The notes below the pieces were generated by a model. That model made no database searches and was not told the origin of the DNA. It saw only the letters and a program-made list of their open reading frames with translations. A stretch of DNA of 64,000 nucleotides from Tropicimonas sp. IMCC34011 (GTDB taxonomy: Bacteria; Pseudomonadota; Alphaproteobacteria; Rhodobacterales; Rhodobacteraceae). Made by a program: the position numbers and the translations under genes. Positions 1 to 8,952 of this stretch are shown here, one piece after another. Within the stretch, counting starts at the first letter, position 1. The number at the start of each line of letters is the position of its first letter. The DNA is taken from assembly GCF_003390865.1 (NCBI RefSeq), contig NZ_QMEJ01000001.1, forward strand, positions 992,001 to 1,056,000, read 5' to 3'.

Positions 1-346
1 CCCCCCGGCTCTGAGCCCGGTCGAGCAGCCCCGGACCCGGCTTGCGGCAGGTGCAGCCCGCGTCCGGCGCATGGGGGCAGTTCTGCCAGTCCTGCACGAA
101 GACCTTCTCGGCCACGAGCTGCCGGTCCGTCTCCCGCATGACCTTCGAGAGCGCATCCCGCGCGAAGAGGCCGCGGCCGATGCCCGACTGATTGGATACG
201 ATGACGATCCGGTAGCCGGCCTCCGCGAAGCGCCGCATCCCCTTCGCCGCGCCGGGCAACAGGCGCACGCCGCGGGGATCGCTGAGGAAATGACGATCCT
301 CGATCACCGTCCCGTCCCGGTCCAGAAAGACGGCGCGCCGCATCAT
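1..346 (-). CDS. gmhB: D-glycero-beta-D-manno-heptose 1,7-bisphosphate 7-phosphatase, 3' end beyond window
   Basis: HAD-superfamily phosphatase that removes the 7-phosphate of heptose bisphosphate, between the kinase and adenylyltransferase steps of ADP-heptose synthesis in the cytoplasm. About 115 residues are visible. They start with the HAD motif FLDRDGTVIED, followed by the motif-II stretch VSNQSGIGRG and the Cys/His zinc loop CPHAPDAGCTC, which is typical of GmhB. The C-terminal part lies beyond base 1. The start at 346 overlaps the stop of hldD by four bases (ATGA), so it is probably translationally coupled; a second ATG at 343 is possible. Together with hldD and hldE next door, the heptose pathway assignment is strong. 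Confidence 0.93.
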   Translation of the reverse strand, partial: MMRRAVFLDRDGTVIEDRHFLSDPRGVRLLPGAAKGMRRFAEAGYRIVIVSNQSGIGRGLFARDALSKVMRETDRQLVAEKVFVQDWQNCPHAPDAGCTCRKPGPGLLDRAQSRG

Positions 347-1323
347 CGGTAGGGGTCCGTCATCGAAAGGTGCTTGCCCACGTAATCGGCGACGCCGGCC
401 TCGAGATCGTGAAAGGGCATGTCGATCCCGGCGCGGCGGAGCTTCGCCATCCGCGCCTCGGTGCGGTACTGGTAGCGCCCCTCGAGGGCGACCGGGAGCG
501 GGATATAGCGGACCTCCGGCTCCCGCCCGAGCGCACGGCCGAGGGCGGCGACGAGGTCAGCGAAGCTGCGCGCGACGCCCGTTCCGAGGTTGTAGAGACC
601 GGACGGAACCGGCCGCTCCAGCATGGCCAGCATCGCGGCCGTGCAGTCCTTGACGTAGACGAAATCGCGCGATTGCTGTCCGTCCGCGATGCCGGGACGG
701 TCCGACTTGAAGAGCTCGACTGTCTCCCCGCGGGACACGGGACCGAAAAACCTGGCGATGACACTCATCATGTTCTCCTTGTGATACTCGTTGGGGCCGT
801 AGACGTTGAAGAACCGCAAGCCGGCCCAGAGTGCCGGCGCCTCCCCGGCGCGCGCCCGATCCAGCAGGATCCGGTCCGTGGCGGCCTTGGACCAGCCGTA
901 GGCATTCAGGGGGGCAAGGGCTGCGAGGGCGGCGGGAGCCTCGTCATCGGCAAGGTCCGTCTCCCGCGCGCCGTAGGTCGCCGCCGACGAAGCATAGAGA
1001 AGGGGCACCCGCGCCGCGGTGCACCAGTCCCAGAGCCGGACCGTCGCGCGGATGTTGCGATCGACCAGCAGGTCCGCATCCCGCTCCGTCGTGGCCGAGA
1101 TCGCGCCCATGTGGATCACCGCCTCGACGCCCTGCCGGCCTTCGAGCCAGCGCGGAAGATCCTCCGGGCGCACGAACTCCGCGATCTGGCGCTTGCTCAC
1201 GTTGCGCCACTTCTCCCCCGTTCCGAGCCAGTCGCAGAGAACGAGAGGCCCCGCGCCCGCCTTCTCCAGCTCGGCAAGCATGTTGGACCCGATGAAGCCG
1301 GCGCCGCCGGTGACGAGGATCAC
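343..1323 (-). CDS. hldD: ADP-L-glycero-D-manno-heptose 6-epimerase
   Basis: NAD(P)-dependent short-chain dehydrogenase-type epimerase that makes ADP-L-glycero-D-manno-heptose, the donor for the LPS inner core. The 326-residue length is normal for the family. The Rossmann motif GGAGFIG is at residues 6-12, the catalytic YxxxK pair is Y142/K146, and the family segment RFFNVYGPNEYHK is present. The start codon is GTG, overlapping the hldE stop as GTGA. It lies between hldE and gmhB, so the three ADP-heptose genes are contiguous. Seen: motifs and context. Known: family function. Confidence 0.95.
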   Translation of the reverse strand: MILVTGGAGFIGSNMLAELEKAGAGPLVLCDWLGTGEKWRNVSKRQIAEFVRPEDLPRWLEGRQGVEAVIHMGAISATTERDADLLVDRNIRATVRLWDWCTAARVPLLYASSAATYGARETDLADDEAPAALAALAPLNAYGWSKAATDRILLDRARAGEAPALWAGLRFFNVYGPNEYHKENMMSVIARFFGPVSRGETVELFKSDRPGIADGQQSRDFVYVKDCTAAMLAMLERPVPSGLYNLGTGVARSFADLVAALGRALGREPEVRYIPLPVALEGRYQYRTEARMAKLRRAGIDMPFHDLEAGVADYVGKHLSMTDPYR

Positions 1324-2795
1324 GCCGCCCCCTCCCGCGCGCGGCGGATGATCGAGGTGGAGGACTTGCCGTCCACCAACGGCGCAAGACGCACCTCGCC
1401 GCCGTAGCCGAGGACGATATCCGAGCCGACCACCGCATCCATGCTGTAATCCGCCCCCTTCACCAGAACGTCGGGCTTCAGGGAGCGGATCAGGCGGACG
1501 GGCGTGTCCTCATCGAAGATCACCACCGCATCCACCGTTCCGAAGGCGCCGAGGACGGCGGCGCGGTCGAGCTCGGGATTGACCGGGCGACCCGGCCCCT
1601 TGCCGAGGCGGCGGACGGAGACGTCGCCGTTCAGCCCGACGATCAGCACGTCGCAGGTGCTGCGGGTGAATTCCAGAAGCGCGATATGGCCAGGATGCAC
1701 GATGTCGAAGACACCGTTGGTGAAGCCGATGCGGCGGCCCTCCGCGCGGCGCCGGGCGACGTAGCGCACAGCCTCCTCGAGCGTCAGCAGATGCGGTGCG
1801 CCGAGGCGTTTGCCGTCCTGCTCCGCCGCCTCCAGCCGATCCGCCAGTTCCTCCGGCGAAACGGTCGAGGTGCCGCGCTTGCCGACCACGATCGCGGCGG
1901 CGGCATTGGCGATGCGCGCGGCATCGGCCAGCGCGACCCCGGCGGCGAGAGCGAGGGCGAGGGTGCCGATAACGGTATCGCCGGCACCGACCACATCGAA
2001 CACCTCCCGCGCCTCGGCGCGGATGTGGCGCGGGGCCTGTCCGGGGCGCGCGAGCGTCATTCCATCGCTCCCCCGGGTCACGAGGAGCGCCCCGACGCCG
2101 GCGCGCGCCGCCAGCTCCACCGCCGCCGCCGAGAGCGCCGCCTCATCCCCGAGGGGCGCGCCGAAGGCCCGTTCCAGCTCCGGAAGGTTTGGGGTCAGAA
2201 CGTCGGCCCCCGCATAGCGCTCGAAGCCCTGCGCCTTGGGATCGACGGCCACCGGAACGCCCTCCTTCCGCCCGGCCGCGACGAGATCCGCGATCACGCG
2301 CCCGGTCAGCACACCCTTGGCATAGTCGGACAGGATCAGCGCTCCGGCCCCAGGAATGCGCTGCCGCGCGGCCTCGACGACGGCCGTCTCCTCGGACGGA
2401 GACAGGGGCCGTGGCATCTCCCGGTCCACCCGGAGCATGTGCTGGCCGAACGCGACGAAGCGGGTCTTGTGACTGGTGCAGCGGTCAGGCGACCGGATCA
2501 GGTCGGCCTCGATGCCGGGTGCCCCGTCCAGAAGCGCGCCGAGCACCACTCCGGCCTCGTCCGTCCCGATCACGGAGACCAGATCGCAAGCCCCGCCCAG
2601 CGCCGCTACGCCGCGCGCGACGTTCGCCGCGCCGCCGGGCACGGATCGCTCCCGCCCCGCCTCGAAGACCGGGATCGGACGCTCCGGCGAGATGCGTCCG
2701 ACATGCCCTTCGGTGAACGTGTCCAGCATCACGTCTCCGACACAGACGATCCGCTGGCCTGCGAAGGCGGCGATCCATGGCGCGAGCGACGTCAT
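1320..2795 (-). CDS. hldE: Bifunctional heptose 7-phosphate kinase / heptose 1-phosphate adenylyltransferase
   Basis: Two-domain enzyme of ADP-heptose synthesis, 491 residues, the usual fused length. Residues 1 to about 320 form a PfkB/ribokinase-type kinase with the signature DVVGAGDT (GAGD 270-273, D273 the likely catalytic base). Residues from about 340 form a nucleotidyltransferase domain with the HxGH motif HPGH at 367-370 inside FTNGVFDIVHPGH. It overlaps the AGE-family gene upstream and hldD downstream by four bases each, which indicates one transcript with coupled translation. Confidence 0.95.
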   Translation of the reverse strand: MTSLAPWIAAFAGQRIVCVGDVMLDTFTEGHVGRISPERPIPVFEAGRERSVPGGAANVARGVAALGGACDLVSVIGTDEAGVVLGALLDGAPGIEADLIRSPDRCTSHKTRFVAFGQHMLRVDREMPRPLSPSEETAVVEAARQRIPGAGALILSDYAKGVLTGRVIADLVAAGRKEGVPVAVDPKAQGFERYAGADVLTPNLPELERAFGAPLGDEAALSAAAVELAARAGVGALLVTRGSDGMTLARPGQAPRHIRAEAREVFDVVGAGDTVIGTLALALAAGVALADAARIANAAAAIVVGKRGTSTVSPEELADRLEAAEQDGKRLGAPHLLTLEEAVRYVARRRAEGRRIGFTNGVFDIVHPGHIALLEFTRSTCDVLIVGLNGDVSVRRLGKGPGRPVNPELDRAAVLGAFGTVDAVVIFDEDTPVRLIRSLKPDVLVKGADYSMDAVVGSDIVLGYGGEVRLAPLVDGKSSTSIIRRAREGAA

Positions 2796-3922
2796 CGCAG
2801 GACCTCCTCGTAGACGGGCACCGCCCCGGCCATGACGTCCGCCGCCGAGATGATGTGGTAGAGGGATGACGCCCGCACCGGCTCGTCGACGAACGTCCCG
2901 TCCGGCCGCCGCTCCTCCCGCCAGAGCCCCGGCCGGGGCCCCGACAGGAACCGCGCGAGGGCCCTCAGCGCGCAGTCCCGTCGCCCGATCGCATCGCTTC
3001 GTTTCGCGCCCGACTCGCAGGACGCGACCTCCTGCCAGAACTTCGCCCGCTCCGCCTGCGGCCAGAGCCGGGCCCAGTGCGCCCGCACCTCGAGCCGCTC
3101 ATTCAGCGCGTCGAGGACGGTGCCGTCCGCGGCGAGCCCGTGGGCCTCCGCCGTCCGGCCGAGGCGCTCGCCGTCCGCGACCGCCCCCTTGTCGCCGGAC
3201 ATGCGACCCCACCGGATCAGGAGCCAACCCCATTCGAAGAGGTGCCCCGGCTCGATCAGCAGGCCGTCGGCGTCTGGCACCGGCGTCCAGTCGGCGGCGT
3301 AGACCTCCGGGATCACGCCGGTGTCGCGCTGGATCAGCCTTTGCCGCGCCAGCCGCGCCAGCCCCGCCGCAATGCCACGCCACGGTCCCGGCCGACCGGT
3401 CGCGGCCCAGGCGATGGCCGCCTCGAAAAGATGCATGTGCGGATTGGCGAGCCGTCGCCCCGGCCCGGCGTGACCGTCCGAGTAGCCGCCACCGGCAAGG
3501 GACCGATCCGCCAGCGCCAGCGTCACGCGCCGCGCCAGCGCTTCCGCCGCCGGATCGGGAGACAGCGCGGCGAGCGCGAAAAGAACGAAGGCATCGTCGT
3601 AGAGGTCATGCCCCGCGCACGTCGCCCGCCCGTCCGTCTGGAGCCGCGGGACCACCGTTCCGTCGAGCCGCACGAACCTTCGCGACAGGATCTCCAGTCC
3701 CGACCGCGCGATCCTGAGCCCCGCCCCCTCCCAACCGAGCCGTGTGCCCGTGGCGAAGACGTAGACCTGTCGCGCCGTGAGCCGCGCGCGCCGGGGCCGC
3801 GCGATGGGCTGCAAATCCGCCGTCAGAAGCTCGGCGAACCCGCCATCCGCTTCGACGCCGTGGGCGGCCCAGAGCGGCAACGCTGTCCCGGTCATCCACC
3901 GCAGAAGCTCGGCCGGTGTCAT
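2792..3922 (-). CDS. AGE-family (N-acylglucosamine 2-epimerase-like) sugar isomerase/epimerase
   Basis: A 376-residue protein resembling the (alpha/alpha)6-barrel AGE superfamily, which includes N-acylglucosamine 2-epimerases and mannose/glucose isomerases. Supporting stretches are RPRRARLTARQVYVFATG near the N-terminus, the His-containing segments YSDGHAGPGRRLANPHMHLFEA and GHLFEWGWLL, and the C-terminal ASSLYHI. The start at ATG 3922 (MTPAELL) is chosen because it overlaps the upstream GT9 gene stop as ATGA; an in-frame extension further upstream is coding in another frame. Position inside the heptose/glycan operon suggests a role in supplying or interconverting a sugar for the glycan. The actual substrate cannot be read from the sequence. 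Confidence 0.8.
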   Translation of the reverse strand: MTPAELLRWMTGTALPLWAAHGVEADGGFAELLTADLQPIARPRRARLTARQVYVFATGTRLGWEGAGLRIARSGLEILSRRFVRLDGTVVPRLQTDGRATCAGHDLYDDAFVLFALAALSPDPAAEALARRVTLALADRSLAGGGYSDGHAGPGRRLANPHMHLFEAAIAWAATGRPGPWRGIAAGLARLARQRLIQRDTGVIPEVYAADWTPVPDADGLLIEPGHLFEWGWLLIRWGRMSGDKGAVADGERLGRTAEAHGLAADGTVLDALNERLEVRAHWARLWPQAERAKFWQEVASCESGAKRSDAIGRRDCALRALARFLSGPRPGLWREERRPDGTFVDEPVRASSLYHIISAADVMAGAVPVYEEVLR

Positions 3923-4932
3923 TCCGCCGCCTCCCTGACGGTGAGGTGCGGATCCAGCATGTTCGCGACTTCCTCGACGCCGATGTCGCGCATGCCGGAG
4001 GTGCGGTGAATGATCTGGACGTCCTGACCCATCGGATGCCATTGCCGTGGCGCGTTATGGTCCCCGAAGAGGCCGATCGTCGGCACGCCCAGGGCCGCGG
4101 CGAGATGCAGCGGTCCCGAATCGTGGCCGATGAACGCGAGCGCCCTCCGCATCGCCGCGCCGCTGACCCGCGGCGACAGGGTGCCGCAAAGGTTCGCCAC
4201 CGGACCCGGCCAGGCCGAGAGGACGCAGTTCGCCGCCCCCCGATCCTCCGCCGCGCCGATCGCCATCACGCCGATGTCGTACCGCCCGATGATCCGCGCC
4301 AGCTCCGTCCAGTTGCCGGCGCCCCAGTCCTTCGTCGCCGCCTTGCCGCCCATGTTGATCGCGATGAAGGGCAGACCGCCGAAGGGCTCCCGCGCTGCCC
4401 GCCCCGCGCGCACCTCGGCGTCGGTGAGCTTCAGGTCGAAGGCCAAGCGCACCGGAATGTCCCCGGGCGTCAGCTCCGCACAGCACCGGAGGAGCCGGAA
4501 CGCCTCGCGTTCCGTCTCGCCGGTCCCGGGGTGTACGCGGGCGCGCCGCTCTTCCTCTGTCTTCGGCAGGCAATGGATCGTCCGGATCCCGGCAAGGCGG
4601 AAGAAGGCCACGTCCCGCCGGATCGCCCAGGAACTCCGCTCCGGCATGAGCCAGACCGCTTCGTCAGCGCCGGTCTTGCGGATTTGCCGGGCCAGCCTCG
4701 CCAGCACCCTGGGATCGCGTGTGCCCACGGGATAGGTCAGCACCCGGTCCGCGAACTGACCGTGCTGCCCCAGGACGGCCATCAGCGGCGGCGCCTCCGC
4801 GGCAACCGGCATGTTCGTCAGCACGATGCGCTCGCGCCCCGGGAACGCGCGGTTGATCGCATGGAAGCAGGGCAACGCGACCACCGTGTCGCCGAAGCTG
4901 CCTAGGCGATAAATCAGTATGGGCCGTGTCAT
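3919..4932 (-). CDS. Glycosyltransferase family 9 (heptosyltransferase-like)
   Basis: A 337-residue GT-B fold enzyme of the ADP-heptose:LPS heptosyltransferase family. The N-terminus ILIYRLGSFGDTVVALP carries the GDxV motif of GT9 proteins. The C-terminal donor-binding part contains INMGGKAATKDW and DSGPLHLAAALGVPTIGLFG, the family hallmark. It probably transfers heptose from ADP-heptose onto lipid A-Kdo or an outer sugar at the cytoplasmic face. Lying in the same operon as the ADP-heptose genes fits. WaaC, WaaF or another GT9 acceptor specificity cannot be told apart, so no symbol is given. Confidence 0.87.
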   Translation of the reverse strand: MTRPILIYRLGSFGDTVVALPCFHAINRAFPGRERIVLTNMPVAAEAPPLMAVLGQHGQFADRVLTYPVGTRDPRVLARLARQIRKTGADEAVWLMPERSSWAIRRDVAFFRLAGIRTIHCLPKTEEERRARVHPGTGETEREAFRLLRCCAELTPGDIPVRLAFDLKLTDAEVRAGRAAREPFGGLPFIAINMGGKAATKDWGAGNWTELARIIGRYDIGVMAIGAAEDRGAANCVLSAWPGPVANLCGTLSPRVSGAAMRRALAFIGHDSGPLHLAAALGVPTIGLFGDHNAPRQWHPMGQDVQIIHRTSGMRDIGVEEVANMLDPHLTVREAAE

Positions 4933-6218
4933 GGGTGCGCCTCCTCAGGGTGTGTTCGGATCAGCCCGACTGCGTGACGAAGGGCTGCAAGACAGGTGAG
5001 GCCGTGGGCCAGAGCCACCGCCGCCGCGATCCCGGCGGGCGTAGCGAGCCTTGATGCCAGTGCCGCGCCGAGAATGGCGGCGAGACAGAACGCCCGCGCG
5101 ATGTCCCTGTGCCGGTTGATTGCAGCGACGGGCGCAAAGAGGCCCGACCAGAGGATCTCGAGAAGCGCGGCCGCGGCGAGGGCCGCCGTGAGGGCGAGGC
5201 CGGGCGAGAGCGCGCCGCCCGAAAGCAGCGCCGCACCGGCCGGGATGCCGAAGGGGGCCGCGAGCGCGTAGAGCACCGCACCGCCCCCGAGGATCCTGCC
5301 CTGGGCCCGGACGAGCCGGCTGTGACGCGCACGGTTCCGGGCGCCGTGGGCGTAACTGTATTCAGGCGTGAAGGCGTGGCAGATGGCATTCGCCGCCGAC
5401 ACGCCGACCCGCGCGACGGTGCGGCTGACGGAGTAGAGCGCCGCGGCCGTCGGCGATGCCGCGGCACCGAGGATCAGGAGAGGCGCCTGGAGAAGAAGCG
5501 CGTGTCCGAGCGGTATCAGCATGGAGGCCACCGAGGGCCCCGCGAGCGCACGGATGCGCGCGCCACTTGCCCGCGACAGACCGAGCCTGAGCCATGGCGC
5601 GATGGCCCCGAGCCACACGGCAAGCACCACCAGCGCCGCGAGACGAGTCGCGAGGGCGCATGCGGCGGCCCAGAGGAGCGAACCGCCGAGAACCGCCGCG
5701 AGCGCGACCGCCGCCGCCTCCCCGAGCCGCGCCGTGGCGCCGAACGCCGCTTCCGTCGCCGGTCGCCCGGCCGCGCGCAGGCCGGCTGCCATCAGGAGGA
5801 AGAACTGGTACGACAGCGCGCTCGCGATCTGGACAAGCAGCACCGCCCGCACGAGGTCCGGCGCCACCGGCCCCAGTTGCAGGATCCGCTCCAAGGGAAG
5901 CAGCAGCGCGCCCGCTCCGAGGGGGATCGCCAGCAGGGCCGCGCCCGCGAGAAGAAGCACGAAGACGCTGTGGTAGGTCTCCACCGCGCCGTCCCGATCC
6001 CCGGCGGAGACGCGCAGGGCCATGTCGGTCTTGCCGGCGGAGGTGAAGCCGAAATCCGCGAGGGAGAGAGCGGCCGGGATTGCCGTCATCACCGCCCAGA
6101 CGCCGAACACCTCCACGCCCCATGATGCGATCAGGATCGGCAGCAGCCCTACCTGCACCGCGACGGTCACCGCCTGCCCGTAGACCTGGGCGCCGAGCGT
6201 TCGCTTCAGCCGGCTCAT
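4929..6218 (-). CDS. Polysaccharide flippase-like multi-pass membrane protein (Wzx/MOP type)
   Basis: A 429-residue, very hydrophobic protein with many predicted membrane segments. Its N-terminus, SRLKRTLGAQVYGQAVTVAVQVGLLPILIASWGV followed by an ADFG motif, resembles Wzx-type O-unit or exopolysaccharide flippases of the MOP superfamily. The start at ATG 6218 is chosen because it gives a four-base overlap (ATGA) with the upstream membrane-protein gene; longer in-frame extensions are not plausible protein. Likely role: moving lipid-linked oligosaccharide from the cytoplasmic to the periplasmic leaflet. The flippase call is by topology, motif and context, not by specific active-site residues. 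Confidence 0.82.
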   Translation of the reverse strand: MSRLKRTLGAQVYGQAVTVAVQVGLLPILIASWGVEVFGVWAVMTAIPAALSLADFGFTSAGKTDMALRVSAGDRDGAVETYHSVFVLLLAGAALLAIPLGAGALLLPLERILQLGPVAPDLVRAVLLVQIASALSYQFFLLMAAGLRAAGRPATEAAFGATARLGEAAAVALAAVLGGSLLWAAACALATRLAALVVLAVWLGAIAPWLRLGLSRASGARIRALAGPSVASMLIPLGHALLLQAPLLILGAAASPTAAALYSVSRTVARVGVSAANAICHAFTPEYSYAHGARNRARHSRLVRAQGRILGGGAVLYALAAPFGIPAGAALLSGGALSPGLALTAALAAAALLEILWSGLFAPVAAINRHRDIARAFCLAAILGAALASRLATPAGIAAAVALAHGLTCLAALRHAVGLIRTHPEEAHP

Positions 6219-7681
6219 GCCCTCCGCTCCTTCCACCACGTGGCGAGGAGCGCCGAGACGACCCACATCAGCGCCGCGTTCCGCCCGGCGAAGGAGATCA
6301 GCGAATCCACGCCCTGCTCCGCCAGGTACCAGCTGATCGCGATGAAGCCGTGGCCGAGGGCTGAGGCCCTGAGGTGACCGAACGCGATGTTGAAGGCGAT
6401 CAGGACAGGGAGCAGAACCAGGATCGGCGCTGAGATCACGGCGACGGGTCCGCCCATCGCGAGCGCCGTTGCGGTGAAGCCCAGGACCGGCCGCGCGGAG
6501 CTGCCATATTCGCGGATTCCGTAGGCCCAGGCGACGCGATCCGAGCCGACCATCACGCTCTTGTCGATCAGGATCGACGGCAGGATCCCCTCGAGGGCCT
6601 CCCGCGCGAAGGGCCGCACGCCCATCACCTCCCCCTCGAGAGCCATCCGAGCGACCTGGTCGACGGGCAGGATGAGCATGAAGCGGTCGAAGGCGCCGCG
6701 CTCCGGGAAGATGTAGCTGCCCGCCTCGCGATAGGCGTAGGAGAAGCCGGCGAAGAACCGCGCCTCCTCTTCGGCAAGGGCTGCGGGATCGAAGCCGTGC
6801 GCTTTCAGGATGCTCCACCCCTCGGAGACGCGACCCACCAGCCCGATCTCAAGAAAATCGTTCCGCATCAGATGGATGACAGGCGAAACGTAGAGCGCCA
6901 CGACGGCCGCCGCACCGATGGCCGCCAGCGACGGCAGGATCCTCAGCCGGGCCCTTGCGGCCAGGAGCCCGAGAAGGAGGCAGATTCCGAACTCGAACAC
7001 CTCCCGCTTGGTGTTCGCCACGAGCGACAGCGTCACCATCGCGATCCCGGCGAGAATGAGGACCCGGAACGGGCCTCGCGCGCCGTCGATGAGGAGCCGG
7101 CGGGAGGCTGCCGCCAACCCCAGGGTGAGCAGGAAGGTGAACGCGCCGAAGCCGCCGAAGCCGTCCGTCTGGTGCAGGACCCCCGCGACCATGCGCGGAC
7201 GCACCGCGACGTGCAGAAGGAGGAACGCCGCTCCCGCCGCCAGGAGCCAGGGATAGGCGCGCGCGAGCAGCCCCGGATCCGCCCAGGCCCGGACCGTTGC
7301 CGGCGGAACGACGCGGCGGGCGACGAGGCGCGCGATCTCCGCCGCGCCGGCTGCCGCCACGAAGCCGCCAAGGAGGATCGCGCAGGCCATTCCCGGGTGC
7401 TGGAGGTTCGACTGGAGGGGCTGGCCGTAGGCCAGCTTCACCGCGAGCGCGGCGGTCCCCGAATAGATGCCGAGCGCGAAGACGTAGTAATCCCCGGGCC
7501 AGATCTCGTCCCGCATCAGCCGGGAGATCCCCCAGAGCGACATGGCCCCCATCGACAGCGTCAGGAACCGGTCCGAGCCGAGCGCCAGATGCCCCGCCGC
7601 GAGGCAGAGATGCGACGCGCCCGTCAGCCAGATCGCGGCGGCGAGGCGCGGATGCGCAGCAGGGAGGATTCCGCCCGTCAT
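6215..7681 (-). CDS. Multi-pass membrane protein, probable polysaccharide polymerase (Wzy-like)
   Basis: A 488-residue integral membrane protein with about ten or more hydrophobic helices and one large hydrophilic loop at about residues 265-380, which contains RNDFLEIGLVGRVSEGW, FSYAYREAGSY and SILIDKSVMVGSDRVAWAYGIREYG. Wzy polymerases and O-antigen ligases share this layout and diverge strongly in sequence. Its place between a flippase and a glycosyltransferase supports a polymerase role, but this is inference from topology and context only. It overlaps both neighbours by four bases. Confidence 0.62.
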   Translation of the reverse strand: MTGGILPAAHPRLAAAIWLTGASHLCLAAGHLALGSDRFLTLSMGAMSLWGISRLMRDEIWPGDYYVFALGIYSGTAALAVKLAYGQPLQSNLQHPGMACAILLGGFVAAAGAAEIARLVARRVVPPATVRAWADPGLLARAYPWLLAAGAAFLLLHVAVRPRMVAGVLHQTDGFGGFGAFTFLLTLGLAAASRRLLIDGARGPFRVLILAGIAMVTLSLVANTKREVFEFGICLLLGLLAARARLRILPSLAAIGAAAVVALYVSPVIHLMRNDFLEIGLVGRVSEGWSILKAHGFDPAALAEEEARFFAGFSYAYREAGSYIFPERGAFDRFMLILPVDQVARMALEGEVMGVRPFAREALEGILPSILIDKSVMVGSDRVAWAYGIREYGSSARPVLGFTATALAMGGPVAVISAPILVLLPVLIAFNIAFGHLRASALGHGFIAISWYLAEQGVDSLISFAGRNAALMWVVSALLATWWKERRA

Positions 7682-8952
7682 CCGCCCCGCTCCGCATCGA
7701 GGGGGACGGACGCACGCGCCGCGCCGGGGACACGGGCCAGCGCCTCCATCTCCGCGGCTGCGCGGGCGAGGATCGCGGAGCCATCCCAGCGCGACAACGC
7801 GCGCTCGCGGGCAGCGCGGCCGAGGGACAGACGCAGGGGCTCATCGTCCAGAAGGCGGCCGACCGCGTGCGCCATCGCGGCGGCATCCCCCGGCGGCGTC
7901 ACGATCCCGCAGCCGGCGACCTCTTCGGCAAGGGCGGTTCCCGGGGCGGCGGTGGCGACGACCGGGCGGGCGGATGCGAGCATGTTGGTAAGCTTGGACG
8001 GCAGCACGAGGTCGGCCGCACTGCTCACCTGCGGCAGGAGGTGCACGTCCGCCGCGCCGAGGAGCGCGCGCAGCCGGTCGGACGGTTGCAGCGGGCGGAA
8101 AGCGACATTGCCCAGACCGCGGCACAGCTCTTCCAGTTCCGCGCGCGACGGCCCGTCGCCGCAGACGAGGAGGGTCAGATCGTCCCGCCCCTCCAGCGAC
8201 CGCGCCACGCCGGCCAGAAGCTCGACGCCCTGCTTGCGGGAGAGGCTTCCCGAGTAGAGGGCGATGCGCGGGCGGGTAAGGCCGAGGATTTGCCGCATCG
8301 GGGACGGCCCCTCCAGGGGCGCGATCGCGGTGATGTCCGCCCAGTTGCGGAACTCCGTCAGACGCGTTTCGGGAACACCCTTGGCAGCGAGGCGCCGCTT
8401 CATCGGGGCGGAGATCGTGCTCACCCGGTCGAACCGCCTCAGGATCGCCCGTTCGAGGGCGCGGGCGAGGCGCAGCACCGGTCCATCCCTCATCAGCCCG
8501 GTCGCACCGGCCGCGTCCACCTCGAGGTCCTGCACGTGGAGCCAGGCGGGCGCCCCTGCGAGAGCGGCCGCGGCAAGGGCCACCGGGGCGGAGGCGAGGG
8601 AGGGAGCTACCGTGACGACGATGTCCGGCCGGAACCGAATGGCGGACCAGGCCGCAGGAAGGGCGGACGAAACCGCGAAGGACAGGTGATGCAGAATGCG
8701 AAGCCGGCCGGTCGGGCGGGCCGGAACGTAATGGGGGCAGTGAAGGACGGCGAGCCCCGGCGCGACCCGGCGCCGCTGCCACAGGATGCGCGAATGCCCA
8801 GCGGCGACGGTCCAGCCGGGATAGTAGGGTTGTCCGGCGATATGGTGGATCGTGGCGCCCCGCCGCGCGAGGTACCGCGCAAGTCCGCTGGTATAGACCG
8901 CGATCCCGGTGCGTTCTGGCTCGGAGTTCAACCCTACGATGAGCACCTTCAC
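7678..8952 (-). CDS. Glycosyltransferase family 4, WcaI-like
   Basis: A 424-residue GT-B glycosyltransferase and the first gene of the eight-gene surface-glycan operon. The N-terminus VKVLIVGLNSEPERTGIAVY matches the WcaI/GT4 pattern (short beta strand, GLN, PERTGI). The C-terminal half has the donor-site features YSGSLSRKQGVE, CGDGPSR and LPSKLTNMLASARPVVATA. The start is GTG at 8952; an extension to 9060 exists but precedes the conserved N-terminus and is not family-like. A perfect 12-bp palindrome lies just upstream. It probably adds a sugar to the lipid-linked repeat unit at the cytoplasmic membrane. Confidence 0.85.
   Translation of the reverse strand: MKVLIVGLNSEPERTGIAVYTSGLARYLARRGATIHHIAGQPYYPGWTVAAGHSRILWQRRRVAPGLAVLHCPHYVPARPTGRLRILHHLSFAVSSALPAAWSAIRFRPDIVVTVAPSLASAPVALAAAALAGAPAWLHVQDLEVDAAGATGLMRDGPVLRLARALERAILRRFDRVSTISAPMKRRLAAKGVPETRLTEFRNWADITAIAPLEGPSPMRQILGLTRPRIALYSGSLSRKQGVELLAGVARSLEGRDDLTLLVCGDGPSRAELEELCRGLGNVAFRPLQPSDRLRALLGAADVHLLPQVSSAADLVLPSKLTNMLASARPVVATAAPGTALAEEVAGCGIVTPPGDAAAMAHAVGRLLDDEPLRLSLGRAARERALSRWDGSAILARAAAEMEALARVPGAARASVPLDAERGG

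Noticed and set aside
6219-6818. In-frame 5' extension of the flippase gene
   Set aside because: The extension is coding in another frame (polymerase-like gene), reads as low-quality protein, and the ATG at 6218 gives the standard four-base overlap.
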